Source: Wolbachia endosymbiont of Diaphorina citri (GTDB lineage: Bacteria; Pseudomonadota; Alphaproteobacteria; Rickettsiales; Anaplasmataceae). From it: 64,000 bases of DNA. The stretch's first letter is position 1. Each line of letters begins with the position of its first letter. The translations under genes were made by a program, and so were the position numbers. The DNA is taken from positions 434,001 to 498,000 of the forward strand of contig NZ_CP051265.2 of assembly GCF_013096535.2 (NCBI RefSeq). Direction: 5' to 3'. The notes beneath the pieces were generated by a model. That model was not told the origin of the DNA. It worked only from the letters and a program-made list of their open reading frames with translations, and ran no database searches. This document shows positions 46,793 to 57,662 of the stretch, one piece after another.

Positions 46793-48349
46793 ATGTGGAC
46801 AAAAAACAAGGTCTTCAACCGTAGGTCATTCATATTAGGTGGTATTCAGCTTACTATTTCTGCTATTTTTAGTTGTAGGTTGTATACTTTACAAGTACGA
46901 GATAGACAAAAATATGAAGTGCTATCCAATAATAATAGGATAAAAGTTGTTACTATTGTGCCTAAACGAGGCAGGATTTTGGATAGGAATAGCGTTGAAC
47001 TCGCAGTAAACAAAATTTCGTATATTGTTTTATTTGATGGGCAAAAAACCTTTACTAGGGAAGTTGATTTGCAGATGTTATCAGAAATTAAACCTGATAC
47101 AACAAAATCATCAGATACAAAAATAACTGCTCTTTATAAACGTTATTACCCGTTTGGTTCGATATGTTCTCATATAATCGGATATACAAAAAAACAGCAA
47201 GACATAAATGAAGCAGGGGTTAGTGGAATTGAATATACATATGATCATGTATTAAAAGGCAAGACCGGAAAATCTGAGCAGGAAATAAATTCTAAGAAGC
47301 GTATCATGAGAGAGTTATCTAGCATACCGCAGCAAGATGGACAAGATATACAGCTGACAATTGATGTTGATTTACAGAAGAAAATTGCAGAGATATTTAA
47401 AGATCACCAAGGTTCCACAGTGGTAATTGATGTAAATAACGGAGAAATTTTAGCATTATATAATTCACCTTCTTACGATAATAATCTTTTCACTAGCAGA
47501 TTATCAAATGAAACTTGGAAAAATTTAAACAATCCTTCATTACCGCTTGTAAACCGTGCATTATCATATCAAATTCCACCTGGTTCAATATTTAAAATAA
47601 TAGATGCGCTTGCGGGTTTAAAAGATGGAATAATAACACCAGAAGAAAAGTTCTCGTGTAGGGGCTATATGAAAATAGGTGAACGAAAATTTCGTTGCCT
47701 AAAAAGCAAAGTCCATGGATATGTATCTTTAAACGAGGCAATGGCCTTCTCATGCAACACTTACTTTTATAATATAGGAAAAAAAATAAATGTAGATTCT
47801 CTACTAGAAATGGCTAGCAAATTTGGTATAGGAAGTGGACCATTAATTGGAATGTTTAAGGAAGAAGCTCCGGGATTGTTGCCTGATGTGGATTGGCGTG
47901 CACGCAAGCTATATTCAGAGTGGTATTTAGGTGATACCATTAACTTAGTTATAGGACAAGGGTATTTACTTACAACGCCATTACAGCTTGCAGTTCTTGC
48001 AGCGAGGGTTGCAACAGGAAAGGAGGTAATTCCCCACATTGAGATGAGTAAATCAGGGCAAGACTTTCTTGATATTGATGTGAATCATGAGCATCTTAGT
48101 GTGGTTCGAAAAGCTATGTTTGACGTGGTGAATTCTAACTATAGAAAAGGACTAGGCAGTATACAAATTGCTGGCAAAACCGGAACACCAGAGATAAACT
48201 CTAAAGGTGAAAGTCATAAATTGTTTATCGCTTATGGCCCCTACCATGATCCGCGCTATGCAATCTCAGTGTTTATAGAACATGGTAAAACTCCACGCCA
48301 AGATGTTGCAATTGCTAGTGAGATATTGCAATATATGCTTGAAAAATGA
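46793..48349 (+). CDS. mrdA: penicillin-binding protein 2
   Basis: A 518-residue transpeptidase of the elongation machinery. One N-terminal anchor (about 12-28) is followed by a dimerisation region with PKRGRILDRN. The catalytic domain has PPGSIFKI (Ser265, Lys268), SCN at 320-322 and KTGTPE from 462. It is shorter than the ~630-residue enterobacterial PBP2, mainly in the linker region. An active PBP2 with a deacetylase and dapD supports remnant peptidoglycan synthesis. Confidence 0.95.
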   Translation: MWTKNKVFNRRSFILGGIQLTISAIFSCRLYTLQVRDRQKYEVLSNNNRIKVVTIVPKRGRILDRNSVELAVNKISYIVLFDGQKTFTREVDLQMLSEIKPDTTKSSDTKITALYKRYYPFGSICSHIIGYTKKQQDINEAGVSGIEYTYDHVLKGKTGKSEQEINSKKRIMRELSSIPQQDGQDIQLTIDVDLQKKIAEIFKDHQGSTVVIDVNNGEILALYNSPSYDNNLFTSRLSNETWKNLNNPSLPLVNRALSYQIPPGSIFKIIDALAGLKDGIITPEEKFSCRGYMKIGERKFRCLKSKVHGYVSLNEAMAFSCNTYFYNIGKKINVDSLLEMASKFGIGSGPLIGMFKEEAPGLLPDVDWRARKLYSEWYLGDTINLVIGQGYLLTTPLQLAVLAARVATGKEVIPHIEMSKSGQDFLDIDVNHEHLSVVRKAMFDVVNSNYRKGLGSIQIAGKTGTPEINSKGESHKLFIAYGPYHDPRYAISVFIEHGKTPRQDVAIASEILQYMLEK

Positions 48350-48448
48350 ACTTATGAAATTGCCATATATGTTACTTGTAATTTATATATTCAAATCAGA
48401 GCTTTGAGGTTAAAAAAAAGAAACGAAAATTGCATAAACCTTTTCAAT

Positions 48449-50905
48449 TTAGTGCTTTAATGTTTCTGATGAAGGGAAGGTATTATCCTTATTTTCTATG
48501 GAGGTAGACACACTAATTTCGTTATTATCATCAATTGAAGTAATAGGGTGCATCAAAGCAACTTTTATAACTTCATCAATATTCTCAGCAAAAATTACAT
48601 TGATTTCTTCTTTTATATTTGCAGGAATCTCTTGCATATCTTTCTCATTTTCACTTGGTATAATCACAGTTTTGATTGATCCTCTTAGCGCAGCAAGCAA
48701 TTTTTCTCTCAAACCCCCAATAGCCAACACTCTACCACGCAATGTTACTTCACCTGTCATAGCAACACTTTTGTTAACTGGTATATTTGTCATAAGAGAA
48801 ACAATAGATGTACATACTGCACTGCCAGCAGAGGGACCATCTTTTGGCACAGCACCCTCAGGTACATGCAAATGTATATCATTATTTTGAAATTTTTCGG
48901 GTTTTATACCGAAAAATAAACAATTTGATCGCACATAACTATACGCAGCTTTTATAGACTCTTGCATAACCTCTCCAAGCTTTCCTGTGTATTTTATTTC
49001 CCCCTTGCCCGGAATTAGGACTGACTCTATCATTAAAATATCACCACCTGTTTCAGTATAGGCAAGACCAGTTACTATCCCTACCAAACTCTCATTTTCT
49101 GCAATGCCAAAGGTATACTTACGTACCCCTAGATAATCTTGTAAATTACCAGTCTCTACGGATATTTTCTTATTTTTATCAGTTAATATTGCTTTAACTG
49201 CCTTTCTCATGAGTTTTGCAAGTTCCCTTTCCATGCTTCGCACGCCGCTTTCACGTGTATATAAACGTATCAACTCGTATAATGCTTCATTGGTTATTTC
49301 CCACTCCTTCTGATGCAAACCATGCTCTTTTTTTAATTTTGGAATAAGGTGATGTGTAGCAATACTGATCTTCTCGTCTTCGGTATACCCAGATAATTGT
49401 ATAATTTCCATCCTATCACGCAAAGGATGCGGTAAATTTAAGCTATTTGCTGTGGCTACAAACATTACACTTGAAAGATCAAACTCAACTTCCAAGTAAT
49501 GATCTGTAAAATGTTTATTGTGCTCAGTATCCAAAACCTCAAGTAATGCAGATGCAGGATCACCACGCGAATCAGAACCCATCTTATCTATTTCATCAAG
49601 CAGGAAAAGCGGGTTGCATGAATTAGCTTTTTTCATGTGTTGAATGATTTTACCAGGCATTGAGCCAATATAAGTTTTCCTGTGTCCTCGTATTTCAGAC
49701 TCATCACGTATACCACCAAGAGATATGCGAACAAAATCTCTTCCTACTGCTTTTGCCATAGACTTAGCTAAAGAAGTTTTACCAACACCAGGTGGTCCAA
49801 CTAAGCAAAGTATAGGACCCTTTATCTCTTTTACTCTCTTTAATACTGCTAAAAATTCTATTATTCTATCTTTTACTTTCTCTATGCCATAATGATTTTC
49901 ATCTAAGATTTTTTTAGCCGCATTTAAGTTAATTTTTGCATCTTTGTACTTTCCCCATGGCAAATCAAGCAACCAATGCAAGTAACTAGATATAACTGTT
50001 GCTTCAGGAGAAATGGGATTCATTTTCTTATATCTCTTTAAGTCAGTTATGGCTTTCTCTTTTGCTTCCTCAGAAAGCTTTGTTTCATTTATCTTTTTTT
50101 CAAATTCATTGAGTATATTCCCTTCATCTCCATTTTCAAACTCACCTAATTCTTTCTGTATAGCTTTTAATTGCTCATTAAGGTAGTAAACTTTTTGAGT
50201 ACTTTCAACCTGTGATTTAATTGTCTTATACAAGCGGTTTTGTGCACTCAAAATACTTATTTCTCTCTCAATAAGAGCAAAAACTTTTTTTAAACGCTCT
50301 TTTGGGTTATAAACTTCAAGTATGTTTTGCTTATCTGATACCTTTATATTTAAGTGCGAAGCTATCATATCTACAATTTGATTAACCTCTTTAACTTGAT
50401 CAATGGGGTCAATAATAATCTCGGGTCGACTTTTCTTGCTTAGTTTACACCAATTGTCGAATGCATCTATAACAGAACGCCTTAAAGCTTCTAAATCAAT
50501 ATTATCTTCATTTTCTCCATACTCATAATGACCATCTAACGCTACTCTGGCCTGTAACAAAGTGTGAGAGCTAATATATTCTATAACTCTTCCCCTTCTT
50601 ACCCCATGAATCATGACTTTTACTGCATTGTCAGGCAGTTTTATTAATGGTTGTATAATGTTTGCTAACACGCCTACTTCATAAAGATTCTCTGGCTCTG
50701 GATTATCAATAGAACCATCTTTTTGTGCTATGAGAAAAATCTCGTTTTGGTGACTACTGCTACTTATTGCATACTCTAGTGCATGAACAGATTTTTCTCT
50801 ACCTACGAATAAAGGCAACATTATATTTGGAAAAATTACTACATCTCTTAGAGGTAATACTGGTAATACAGTAGAATTAAAGTTTACAGCACGTCCAATA
50901 CTCAT
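48449..50905 (-). CDS. lon: ATP-dependent protease Lon
   Basis: An 818-residue hexameric protease that degrades damaged and regulatory proteins. The N-terminal substrate domain begins VLPLRDVVIFPNIMLPLFVG. Walker A is GPPGVGKTSLAKS and Walker B PLFLLDEIDKM. The catalytic serine lies in KDGPSAGSAVCTS with a Lys downstream. It is the last gene of the minus-strand cluster tig-clpP-clpX-lon, 15 bases after clpX. Confidence 0.98.
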   Translation of the reverse strand: MSIGRAVNFNSTVLPVLPLRDVVIFPNIMLPLFVGREKSVHALEYAISSSSHQNEIFLIAQKDGSIDNPEPENLYEVGVLANIIQPLIKLPDNAVKVMIHGVRRGRVIEYISSHTLLQARVALDGHYEYGENEDNIDLEALRRSVIDAFDNWCKLSKKSRPEIIIDPIDQVKEVNQIVDMIASHLNIKVSDKQNILEVYNPKERLKKVFALIEREISILSAQNRLYKTIKSQVESTQKVYYLNEQLKAIQKELGEFENGDEGNILNEFEKKINETKLSEEAKEKAITDLKRYKKMNPISPEATVISSYLHWLLDLPWGKYKDAKINLNAAKKILDENHYGIEKVKDRIIEFLAVLKRVKEIKGPILCLVGPPGVGKTSLAKSMAKAVGRDFVRISLGGIRDESEIRGHRKTYIGSMPGKIIQHMKKANSCNPLFLLDEIDKMGSDSRGDPASALLEVLDTEHNKHFTDHYLEVEFDLSSVMFVATANSLNLPHPLRDRMEIIQLSGYTEDEKISIATHHLIPKLKKEHGLHQKEWEITNEALYELIRLYTRESGVRSMERELAKLMRKAVKAILTDKNKKISVETGNLQDYLGVRKYTFGIAENESLVGIVTGLAYTETGGDILMIESVLIPGKGEIKYTGKLGEVMQESIKAAYSYVRSNCLFFGIKPEKFQNNDIHLHVPEGAVPKDGPSAGSAVCTSIVSLMTNIPVNKSVAMTGEVTLRGRVLAIGGLREKLLAALRGSIKTVIIPSENEKDMQEIPANIKEEINVIFAENIDEVIKVALMHPITSIDDNNEISVSTSIENKDNTFPSSETLKH

Positions 50906-50920
50906 AATATATGCCTCAAA

Positions 50921-52198
50921 TTAATCATTAACCGTTATAACACTACCCTTATTATTATGATTAATCGTCGCTTTGCCTAATTCTACCATTTTCTTAGTAA
51001 CCGTTATAGTGCTACCTTCAAAACCTCCGTTGCCGGATATATACATAACATCAAGTAAAAGTGACTCTAAGATAGCACGTAACATCCTTGCACCTGTTTT
51101 ATAGCTTATAGCTTTTTTAGCAATAGCTGATATTGCTTCATCTGAAAACTCAAGGTTTACTTTACTAAATGCAAGCAATGCTTTATATTGTTTTACTAGC
51201 GCATTTCTTGGCTCTGTCAACACATGTATTAAATCCTCGTGATCCAGCTCATCTAGAACAGCAGTTATTGGAACCCGTCCTACAAATTCGGGTATCAAAC
51301 CGAATTTGATTAAGTCCTCAGGTTGAGCATCGCGTAAAGCATTTTTTTTCTTTTGTGCTTTAGACTGACTTATATCTGCTCCAAAGCCAACTGATGTTCC
51401 CTTTTTTCTTGCCTCAATAATTTTATTTAGGCCTTCAAAAGCTCCTCCACAAATAAATAGTATGTTACTAGTGTCTACTTGTATAAACTCTTGTTGCGGG
51501 TGTTTTCGCCCTCCTTGTGGAGGAACATAAGCAACCGTACCTTCCATGATTTTTAGTAGAGCTTGTTGGACCCCTTCACCTGAAACATCACGGGTTATTG
51601 AAGCGCTTTCAGACTTTCTTGTGATCTTGTCTATTTCATCGATAAACACTATACCATGCTGTGCCTTTGCAACATCATAATTTGCAGCTTGTAATAGACG
51701 TGACAACACGCTTTCTACATCATCACCTACATAACCTGCCTCAGTCAAAGTTGTCGCATCGGCCATAGCAAATGGCACATCTGAAACTTTAGCAAGTGTT
51801 TTTGCTAGCAAAGTCTTACCAGAACCAGTAGGGCCAATAAGCATTATATTTGACTTCTCAATTTCAATATCACTTATAGAATGAAGTTGCACCATGGATT
51901 GACAATGGTTATACATAGCCACAGATAAAACGTGTTGCGCATGTTCCTGACCTACAACATGCTTACTAAGAAAATTTTTTATATCTTCAGGTTTCTTTAG
52001 TAATCGCTTCATATCAGATATATGATCTGAATTAAAAGCTCTCTCTTTCTTTTGACTTATTGCTTTATGGGATAACTCTATGCATTCATTACAAATGAAC
52101 ACCTTTAAACCATCTGAAGAGTTAGTAATCAATTTATCTACTTCGTTTTGTGCCTTGTTACAAAAAGAACAGTAGTGTAAATCATTATTGTTATCCAT
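50921..52198 (-). CDS. clpX: ATP-dependent protease ATPase subunit ClpX
   Basis: A 425-residue unfoldase that feeds ClpP. The N-terminal zinc finger has CSFCNKAQ and CNECIELS. Walker A is [13 protein letters not shown] and Walker [10 protein letters not shown]. The pore loop GYVGDDVES and the ClpP-contacting IGF-type loop region follow. Its start overlaps the clpP stop by one base (TAATG), typical of translational coupling. CtrA is a plausible client. Confidence 0.98.
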   Translation of the reverse strand: MDNNNDLHYCSFCNKAQNEVDKLITNSSDGLKVFICNECIELSHKAISQKKERAFNSDHISDMKRLLKKPEDIKNFLSKHVVGQEHAQHVLSVAMYNHCQSMVQLHSISDIEIEKSNIMLIGPTGSGKTLLAKTLAKVSDVPFAMADATTLTEAGYVGDDVESVLSRLLQAANYDVAKAQHGIVFIDEIDKITRKSESASITRDVSGEGVQQALLKIMEGTVAYVPPQGGRKHPQQEFIQVDTSNILFICGGAFEGLNKIIEARKKGTSVGFGADISQSKAQKKKNALRDAQPEDLIKFGLIPEFVGRVPITAVLDELDHEDLIHVLTEPRNALVKQYKALLAFSKVNLEFSDEAISAIAKKAISYKTGARMLRAILESLLLDVMYISGNGGFEGSTITVTKKMVELGKATINHNNKGSVITVND

Positions 52199-52824
52199 TA
52201 AACTACCTTTTGTTTAACTTTAATATTTTCAATCTTCATATCTTTACGCTCAGCTATTACTCTGTCAATTAAGCCAATTTTCATTGCTTCTTCAGGATCC
52301 ATGAATTTATCTCTTTCCATCATTCCCTCAATTTTCTTTAGTGAATTTCCAGTATGTTTTTCATAAATTTGATTTAGTTTTTTCTTAACTCGCAAAATTT
52401 CATTAGCATGTATCTCTATGTCAGTTGCTTGACCTTGATAACCACCAGATGGCTGATGTATCATAATTCTTGAATGAGGTAGCGAGTAACGTTTACCCTC
52501 CGCACCAGCTGTAAGCAACAAAGAACCCATAGATGCAGCTTGACCTATACACAAAGTTGAAACGTCTGGATTTATATACTGCATTGTATCGTAGATCGAC
52601 AAACCAGCAGTTACAACACCACCTGGTGAGTTAATATACATACAAATGTCTTTATCGTGATTTTCCGATTCTAAAAATAAAAGCTGTGCTACTATTACGC
52701 TGGCCATGTTGTCTTCAATAGGGCCAGTTACGAAAATTATTCTTTCTTTTACTAGCCTTGAATATATGTCATAAGCCCGCTCACCGCGACTAGTTTGTTC
52801 AACTACAATTGGTATAAGAGTCAT
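52198..52824 (-). CDS. clpP: ATP-dependent Clp protease proteolytic subunit
   Basis: A 208-residue serine peptidase that forms the ClpP barrel. The catalytic triad is seen in [11 protein letters not shown] (Ser), [16 protein letters not shown] (His) and an Asp near residue 170. I chose ATG at 52824, preceded by AGGAAAAGGT, over an in-frame TTG at 52839 that overlaps the tig stop; the chosen start gives [10 protein letters not shown], the usual N-terminus. Confidence 0.97.
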   Translation of the reverse strand: MTLIPIVVEQTSRGERAYDIYSRLVKERIIFVTGPIEDNMASVIVAQLLFLESENHDKDICMYINSPGGVVTAGLSIYDTMQYINPDVSTLCIGQAASMGSLLLTAGAEGKRYSLPHSRIMIHQPSGGYQGQATDIEIHANEILRVKKKLNQIYEKHTGNSLKKIEGMMERDKFMDPEEAMKIGLIDRVIAERKDMKIENIKVKQKVV

Positions 52825-52835
52825 ACCTTTTCCTA

Positions 52836-54179
52836 TCAAATATTATCAAATAATTCCTTTAATTCTTTCACAGAAACAATCTGTTCTTCTTTACTAACTT
52901 TTTCTATCATATAATCTGTCACTTTATACTCAAGCGCTTGCCCTCTAACTAATTCCTGAAATTGTCCATCTGATTTAAAATGTTTAAATACTCTGTCAAA
53001 CGATACATCTTTACTGACATATTGATTTACAATAACGTTCATAATATCATTTTGAGTTAATGATATTTCATGTTCTTTACTGAACTCCATAAATAGCATT
53101 GCAAGCTTTACACGTCTTTCAGCTTCTTTACAAGAATCACCTTTAGCATTCAACTCTCTTTCAACTCTCTGCTGTTCCTGTTTTACTACTTGTATAGGCA
53201 AATCAAAACTATAACTAGCATCCAAACAATCAAATAGCTCTTTCTTAATTAAGAGATCTCCCATTTCTTTACACTGATTATCAATTACTTCTTTTATATG
53301 ATTTATTAGCGAAGAATGATCTTCAAAACCAATTCTCCTGGCTATTTCATCATCACTTTGCAAGTCTTCAGCAATCTGAATATCATTAATTCGAACAGAA
53401 AAAGTAGCCTCCTGCCCCGCAAGGGAAATTACCTGGTAATCTTCAGGAAATCTCAACTTAAAGCTTTTTGTTTCCCCTTTTTTCATGCCAATTAATTGAT
53501 CTTCAAAACCATTTATAAATGTTCCAGATCCTAAATTAACAGTAAAATTTTTGCCACTTCCACCTTGAAAGAGCTTATTTCTAATTCGCCCTTCAAAGTC
53601 AATTATCAGTTTATCTTCGTTTTTTGCTTGATAAGAAGCATCATCAACAGAGACAAAATTAGGAAATTTTGTTTTTATAGAATCAATAAATTCTTTTATG
53701 TCTCCCTCTTTGATTTTTGCCTTAACTTTCTTCAAATTTATTTTATCAAGATCTATTACTGGTACTTTTGGCATCGATTCAAAAGATAATTTGTACAGAA
53801 AGTCACCTTTTTCATCCTTTTTATCCAGGTTTGGTAATGACATAATATCAACCTTAGGATGGATATGAGACTTAACTTCGATTTTTTTCATTAAATCACT
53901 TGAGCAATAGTCAATCGTATCGTTTATCACATATTCCAAAGCTTCGTTTTTATAATTTGTAACAACAAGATCGTAAGGCATCTTTCCTGATCTAAATCCA
54001 GGCAATTTTGCATCCTTCGCTATTTCTTGTAATCTAGAGTTTATCTTTTGTTCTATATAATCACTACTAACTGTGATTTCATACTCATACTTTAGTTTAT
54101 CTACACTAAGTTCCTTATAGGTATATATATTACTTAATGTATCTGCTTCGACTGCATTTTGAGTTATATTACTAGACAT
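52836..54179 (-). CDS. tig: trigger factor
   Basis: A 447-residue ribosome-bound chaperone. The N-terminal ribosome-binding domain carries the signature [14 protein letters not shown] central FKBP-type prolyl isomerase domain (about 165-245, [12 protein letters not shown] to ATFSVRI) and a long helical C-terminal domain follow. Sequence is slightly longer than the enterobacterial protein. It leads the tig-clpP-clpX-lon cluster, a common order in bacteria. Confidence 0.97.
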   Translation of the reverse strand: MSSNITQNAVEADTLSNIYTYKELSVDKLKYEYEITVSSDYIEQKINSRLQEIAKDAKLPGFRSGKMPYDLVVTNYKNEALEYVINDTIDYCSSDLMKKIEVKSHIHPKVDIMSLPNLDKKDEKGDFLYKLSFESMPKVPVIDLDKINLKKVKAKIKEGDIKEFIDSIKTKFPNFVSVDDASYQAKNEDKLIIDFEGRIRNKLFQGGSGKNFTVNLGSGTFINGFEDQLIGMKKGETKSFKLRFPEDYQVISLAGQEATFSVRINDIQIAEDLQSDDEIARRIGFEDHSSLINHIKEVIDNQCKEMGDLLIKKELFDCLDASYSFDLPIQVVKQEQQRVERELNAKGDSCKEAERRVKLAMLFMEFSKEHEISLTQNDIMNVIVNQYVSKDVSFDRVFKHFKSDGQFQELVRGQALEYKVTDYMIEKVSKEEQIVSVKELKELFDNI

Positions 54180-54334
54180 TACAACCTGTTATCAATATTT
54201 TATTTATGTTTTAATAAAGCCATTTTACCAGAATTTAAGTTAAATACAATCCTTAAGAACAGGTTCTTATACAAACAAAAGTGTACTTAGTGATTATAAA
54301 TTTTCTCTTAAAACCTGAGTTACATGACTTTAAG

Positions 54335-54416
54335 TGCGGATAGAGGGACTTGAACCCCCACGAGCAAGCTCACCAGGACCTAAACCTGGCACGTCTACCA
54401 ATTTCGCCATATCCGC
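54335..54416 (-). tRNA. tRNA-Leu (TAG)
   Basis: An 82-nt class II tRNA on the minus strand. The acceptor stem is GCGGATA with TATCCGC. The anticodon stem-loop is CCAGG-TTTAGGT-CCTGG (anticodon TAG). It has a long variable arm, a T arm GGGGG-TTCAAGT-CCCTC and discriminator A. CCA is not encoded. Confidence 0.95.
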
Positions 54417-54672
54417 AATAACCCTTCATTAACTTATAGATAACCACTTCTTTCATCTTATGCAATTTAAAGATTAGATTTTAGTACCACAGACTGAACT
54501 TATAATACTGGTTAACTCCACTATGAATCTAAGCCTGAATTACTTTAACTAACATTATTGAGATAAGTACTGTCTTAGAAATATTCAAGGCTTATTCAAT
54601 TTATAGTATTTACACAATAAAAAAAGCTTATTAATATTCTTTGATTAAAGCTCTAAACTCTGGAAATTAATA

Positions 54673-55272
54673 ATGAGATTAATAGCAAGCTTCTTACTCG
54701 CAATTTTTCTGATTACACAGAGTGGCTGTACGACTCTTGTGAGTGGTATAGTAGTAACAGCAACTGCAGCGGCTACAGCAATAACAATGCAAGATAAATC
54801 CTTGGGAAACATTATTGATGATACAACTATAGTAATAAGAATCAATAAGGGACTCTTAAAACACGGACTGTTCTCATCTATAAAAGTTAAAGTGAGTGAA
54901 GGAAGAGTATTACTCATTGGAAATGTTGATAATCATGAAAAGCAACTCACAGCAGAGAAAATAGCTTGGCAGCAAAAAGAGATTAAAGAAGTGATAAATG
55001 AAATAAGAGTCACACCAATTAAAATGGCTTCTATGCTAGATGTTACTGTAGATGGTATGATAACAGCAGAGATAAGCACGAGGCTTCTGGGAAAAAGAAA
55101 TATTAAATCAATTAATTATAGCGTTAATACAGTTGATAGAGTCGTTTATTTGATGGGTATAGCTCAAAATAAGGCGGAATTAAAAGCTGTAATAGCAATT
55201 GCAAGAAAAGTAAAAGGAGTAAAGCAAGTTGTAAGCTATGTGAGATATAGACATAGCAAATTGCGTCATTGA
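54673..55272 (+). CDS. BON-domain lipoprotein
   Basis: A 199-residue protein with a lipoprotein signal peptide (LIASFLLAIFLITQSGC, lipid attachment at the Cys). Two BON domains follow at about 50-115 and 120-190, the second ending VKGVKQVVSYVRY. OsmY and DolP-like proteins share this layout and associate with the outer membrane or periplasm, binding lipids. It probably helps envelope integrity; this is family inference. Confidence 0.9.
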   Translation: MRLIASFLLAIFLITQSGCTTLVSGIVVTATAAATAITMQDKSLGNIIDDTTIVIRINKGLLKHGLFSSIKVKVSEGRVLLIGNVDNHEKQLTAEKIAWQQKEIKEVINEIRVTPIKMASMLDVTVDGMITAEISTRLLGKRNIKSINYSVNTVDRVVYLMGIAQNKAELKAVIAIARKVKGVKQVVSYVRYRHSKLRH

Positions 55273-55479
55273 TGAAAATTTACTTGAGTGTTAGTACCAT
55301 GTAGCTAAGCCATAAAACTCCTTTACAAATTTCGTCAGTTCACTCTTATGATATGTATAACAATGTTACAAAAAATAATATCATAGAATTCAATAGAATA
55401 ATTCCTAGAAAATCTCTACATACTAAAAAAAGTAAAATGCTATTTAACACTCCCAAGCTTAAGAATAAATAGCAAACAT

Positions 55480-55908
55480 CTATATCTCGTGCGATATGGC
55501 GTTTTATTCCTAAGATTTTTTTACCAGCGTCATAGCCTTTTTCTTCATCAGTGTCTGCGTTCTTTACACTCTGAGTGTCAATTATGCAAAAGCTGATTTT
55601 TTCTTTCCAAACATTGTTTTGTCGGACCACACTAACTATTTTTTTAACACGCACTCCAAAATACTTTTTTTTTATTTCCTTTTACTTTTTCACTCCATTT
55701 TTGAAATAATCATAACAATTGCGCCATTTTGGAAACTCTTTTGGTAGCATCCTCCACTGATAACCACTTTTTAGGGCGTACAACACTTCGCAAAATATAT
55801 CATACAAATCAAGTTTTCTTGGTTTTGTTTTTTCCACAAGACTCCAGATCTGGTGAAATAACCTCAAACTTCTCTCGACTTATGTCACTTGGGTATACAC
55901 TCCTCATA
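55480..55908 (-). pseudogene. IS5-type transposase remnant
   Basis: Pieces of one transposase in different frames: RSVYPSDISREKFEVISPDL, then TKPRKLDLYDIFCEVLYALK with WRMLPKEFPKWRNCYDYF, then FCIIDTQSVKNADTDEEKGY and GIKRHIARDI. At least two frameshifts are present, the DDE catalytic end is missing and unrelated sequence follows. GAACAGGTTCTTA occurs just upstream (55960-55972) and again at 54258-54270, which might be leftover element ends. Confidence 0.85.
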
Positions 55909-55988
55909 TATCCTAATTTATACACTCTATTTCTTACTTTATGCCTTTCTTGAGATTATGAACAGGTTCTTAGAAAGCTAGCGTTCTA

Positions 55989-56840
55989 CTAGTCATGTTC
56001 TTTATCTTGCTTTACAACAATGCATCTTTTCATTCCAGCCAAGTCGTATACGTATTCCTGAAAAGCCAGTCCATATAAGGGTATTATTTTGTCAATATTG
56101 CTTTGATCTTCGCCTATTTCCAATATCGCAAACCCATCTTTTTTAAGGCACTTTTTCAATATTGGAAAAATACTCAGGTAACAGCTCAATCCATCGATAC
56201 CGCCATCAAGAGCAATTCTTGGCTCTTTTTGCACTTCAGCTTGCAGATCTTTTAACTTACTTCTTTTAATATATGGAGGATTGCTTATTATGAGATCAAA
56301 TAAATCTCTGCATTCTATCCACGAATTTGGAAATATTTTAGCTCTGTTGAGAAGATTATGTTTCTTTGTGTTCTGGTAGGTAATTTTGTATGCTTCCAGG
56401 CTTTTTTCAAAACCAACTCCAATAGCATATTCATACTCACTAAGTACGGAGATCAACAAACAGCCTGTGCCTGTGCCAAAATCTGCAATTTTTATTTTTT
56501 GCTTCTTATTTTGGTAATATTTTAACACTGTTGAAATTACTGTCTCACTATCTGGTCTTGGATCTAGAACATGTTGGTTAACTATAAAATTTTTACTCCA
56601 GAATTCACGATTACCTATTATTTGCGATATTGGATATCTTTCTGCTCTTTTTTTTGTTAATTTCCAGAATAGAAGTTCTTTGTTTCTTGGTACCTGATTG
56701 ATGTGATTCATGATTGTGAATGATCTTTCTACTCCAAGTACGTACTGCATGATGATTTCACAATCCAAATGTGGTGATTCAATTCTATGTGATGATAGTA
56801 GCTTTGACCCTTCTTTAATTAAAGCGCTGATTGTTTTCAT
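55989..56840 (-). CDS. prmC: peptide chain release factor N5-glutamine methyltransferase
   Basis: A 283-residue methyltransferase that modifies the GGQ glutamine of release factors. It has a helical N-terminal domain, the SAM site IADFGTGTGCLLISVL near residue 115, and the catalytic ISNPPYIKR. Length is standard. It is the last minus-strand gene before the rpsL operon; the IS5 remnant lies just downstream of it. Confidence 0.95.
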   Translation of the reverse strand: MKTISALIKEGSKLLSSHRIESPHLDCEIIMQYVLGVERSFTIMNHINQVPRNKELLFWKLTKKRAERYPISQIIGNREFWSKNFIVNQHVLDPRPDSETVISTVLKYYQNKKQKIKIADFGTGTGCLLISVLSEYEYAIGVGFEKSLEAYKITYQNTKKHNLLNRAKIFPNSWIECRDLFDLIISNPPYIKRSKLKDLQAEVQKEPRIALDGGIDGLSCYLSIFPILKKCLKKDGFAILEIGEDQSNIDKIIPLYGLAFQEYVYDLAGMKRCIVVKQDKEHD

Positions 56841-56920
56841 TATTCTAAAAACGCGTTCCTTGTATGCAAGAACAGCAAAATTGAGTATAGAATTTTGAAC
56901 TTAGGGTAGCTGCATTAAAT

Positions 56921-57043
56921 CTAAGTGTCAAGAGTAGGATTGTAAAAATCATCCGGCTTTACTGGTAATTCGGTTAGTTCGGTTGGTATTTTTGCATTAA
57001 TGTTAGAAACTCTTGGCTCTATTATAAGGATTATTTTCTGCAT
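56921..57043 (-). CDS. possible small protein or gene remnant (40 residues)
   Basis: An ATG-to-TAG frame encodes MQKIILIIEPRVSNINAKIP followed by a Leu/Pro/Asp-rich stretch and DFYNPTLDT. The composition looks protein-like for such AT-rich DNA. No ribosome-binding site is evident. A second frame just before it (MAIKEYAENNPYNRAKSF) suggests a larger decayed gene. No family is recognised. Confidence 0.25.
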   Translation of the reverse strand: MQKIILIIEPRVSNINAKIPTELTELPVKPDDFYNPTLDT

Positions 57044-57214
57044 ATTCTTTGATAGCCATCACAGTATATTACTTGTTCCATATCTATATTAATTCGACTA
57101 CAGCAAGTGATAATTTCTTAATATTAAAACCAATATGCGCTTTAGCATATAATTATCAGTAGCTTTCAAAGCAATTAGGCTGAGATTATTAGAGTAGTAA
57201 TGTTTATTTTTATA

Positions 57215-57243
57215 TTGACTATTGAGGTTTATTATTTTATAAC
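57215..57243 (+). promoter_or_regulatory. promoter of the rpsL operon
   Basis: TTGACT and TATAAC with a 17-base spacer, each one base from consensus, 40 bases before the rpsL start. It is the best promoter match I noticed in the window and fits a highly expressed operon. Confidence 0.7.
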
Positions 57244-57282
57244 TGAGACTTAGTTATTTTTAGAGTTTTAAGTTTACAGTAT

Positions 57283-57657
57283 ATGCCTACGATAAATCAA
57301 TTAATATGTAAAGGTAGATCAGGGTTAATTCGTAAGAAGAAGGTGCCAGCTTTGGGAAAATGCAATCCTCAAAGAAGGGGTGTTTGCACTAAGGTATATA
57401 CTACAACTCCTAGAAAACCTAATTCAGCACTACGTAAGGTAGCTAGAGTAAAGATTAGTGGATACGGTGAAGTGACGGCTTATATACCTGGCGAAGGTCA
57501 TAATTTACAAGAGCATTCCGTTGTTTTAATACGTGGTGGGCGAGTTAAGGATTTGCCGGGTGTACGTTATCACATAATAAGAGGTGCTCTTGATCTACGT
57601 GGTGTGCAAAATCGAAAGAAAGCTCGTTCAAAATATGGTGTAAAGAAATCTGGTTAA
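57283..57657 (+). CDS. rpsL: 30S ribosomal protein S12
   Basis: A 124-residue protein at the decoding centre. The start [11 protein letters not shown], the [17 protein letters not shown] segment (the Lys of PRKPNS is the usual streptomycin-sensitivity residue) and [14 protein letters not shown] are all present. It heads the operon rpsL-rpsG-fusA-tuf; the stop is 5 bases before rpsG. Confidence 0.98.
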   Translation: MPTINQLICKGRSGLIRKKKVPALGKCNPQRRGVCTKVYTTTPRKPNSALRKVARVKISGYGEVTAYIPGEGHNLQEHSVVLIRGGRVKDLPGVRYHIIRGALDLRGVQNRKKARSKYGVKKSG

Positions 57658-57662
57658 AATTT

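Larger units (their letters stand above)
56841..57282. other. intergenic stretch between prmC and rpsL
   Basis: It holds a 40-codon minus-strand frame (56921-57043) listed separately and the strong rpsL promoter at 57215-57243. The rest is AT-rich with nothing else recognised. Confidence 0.5.
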
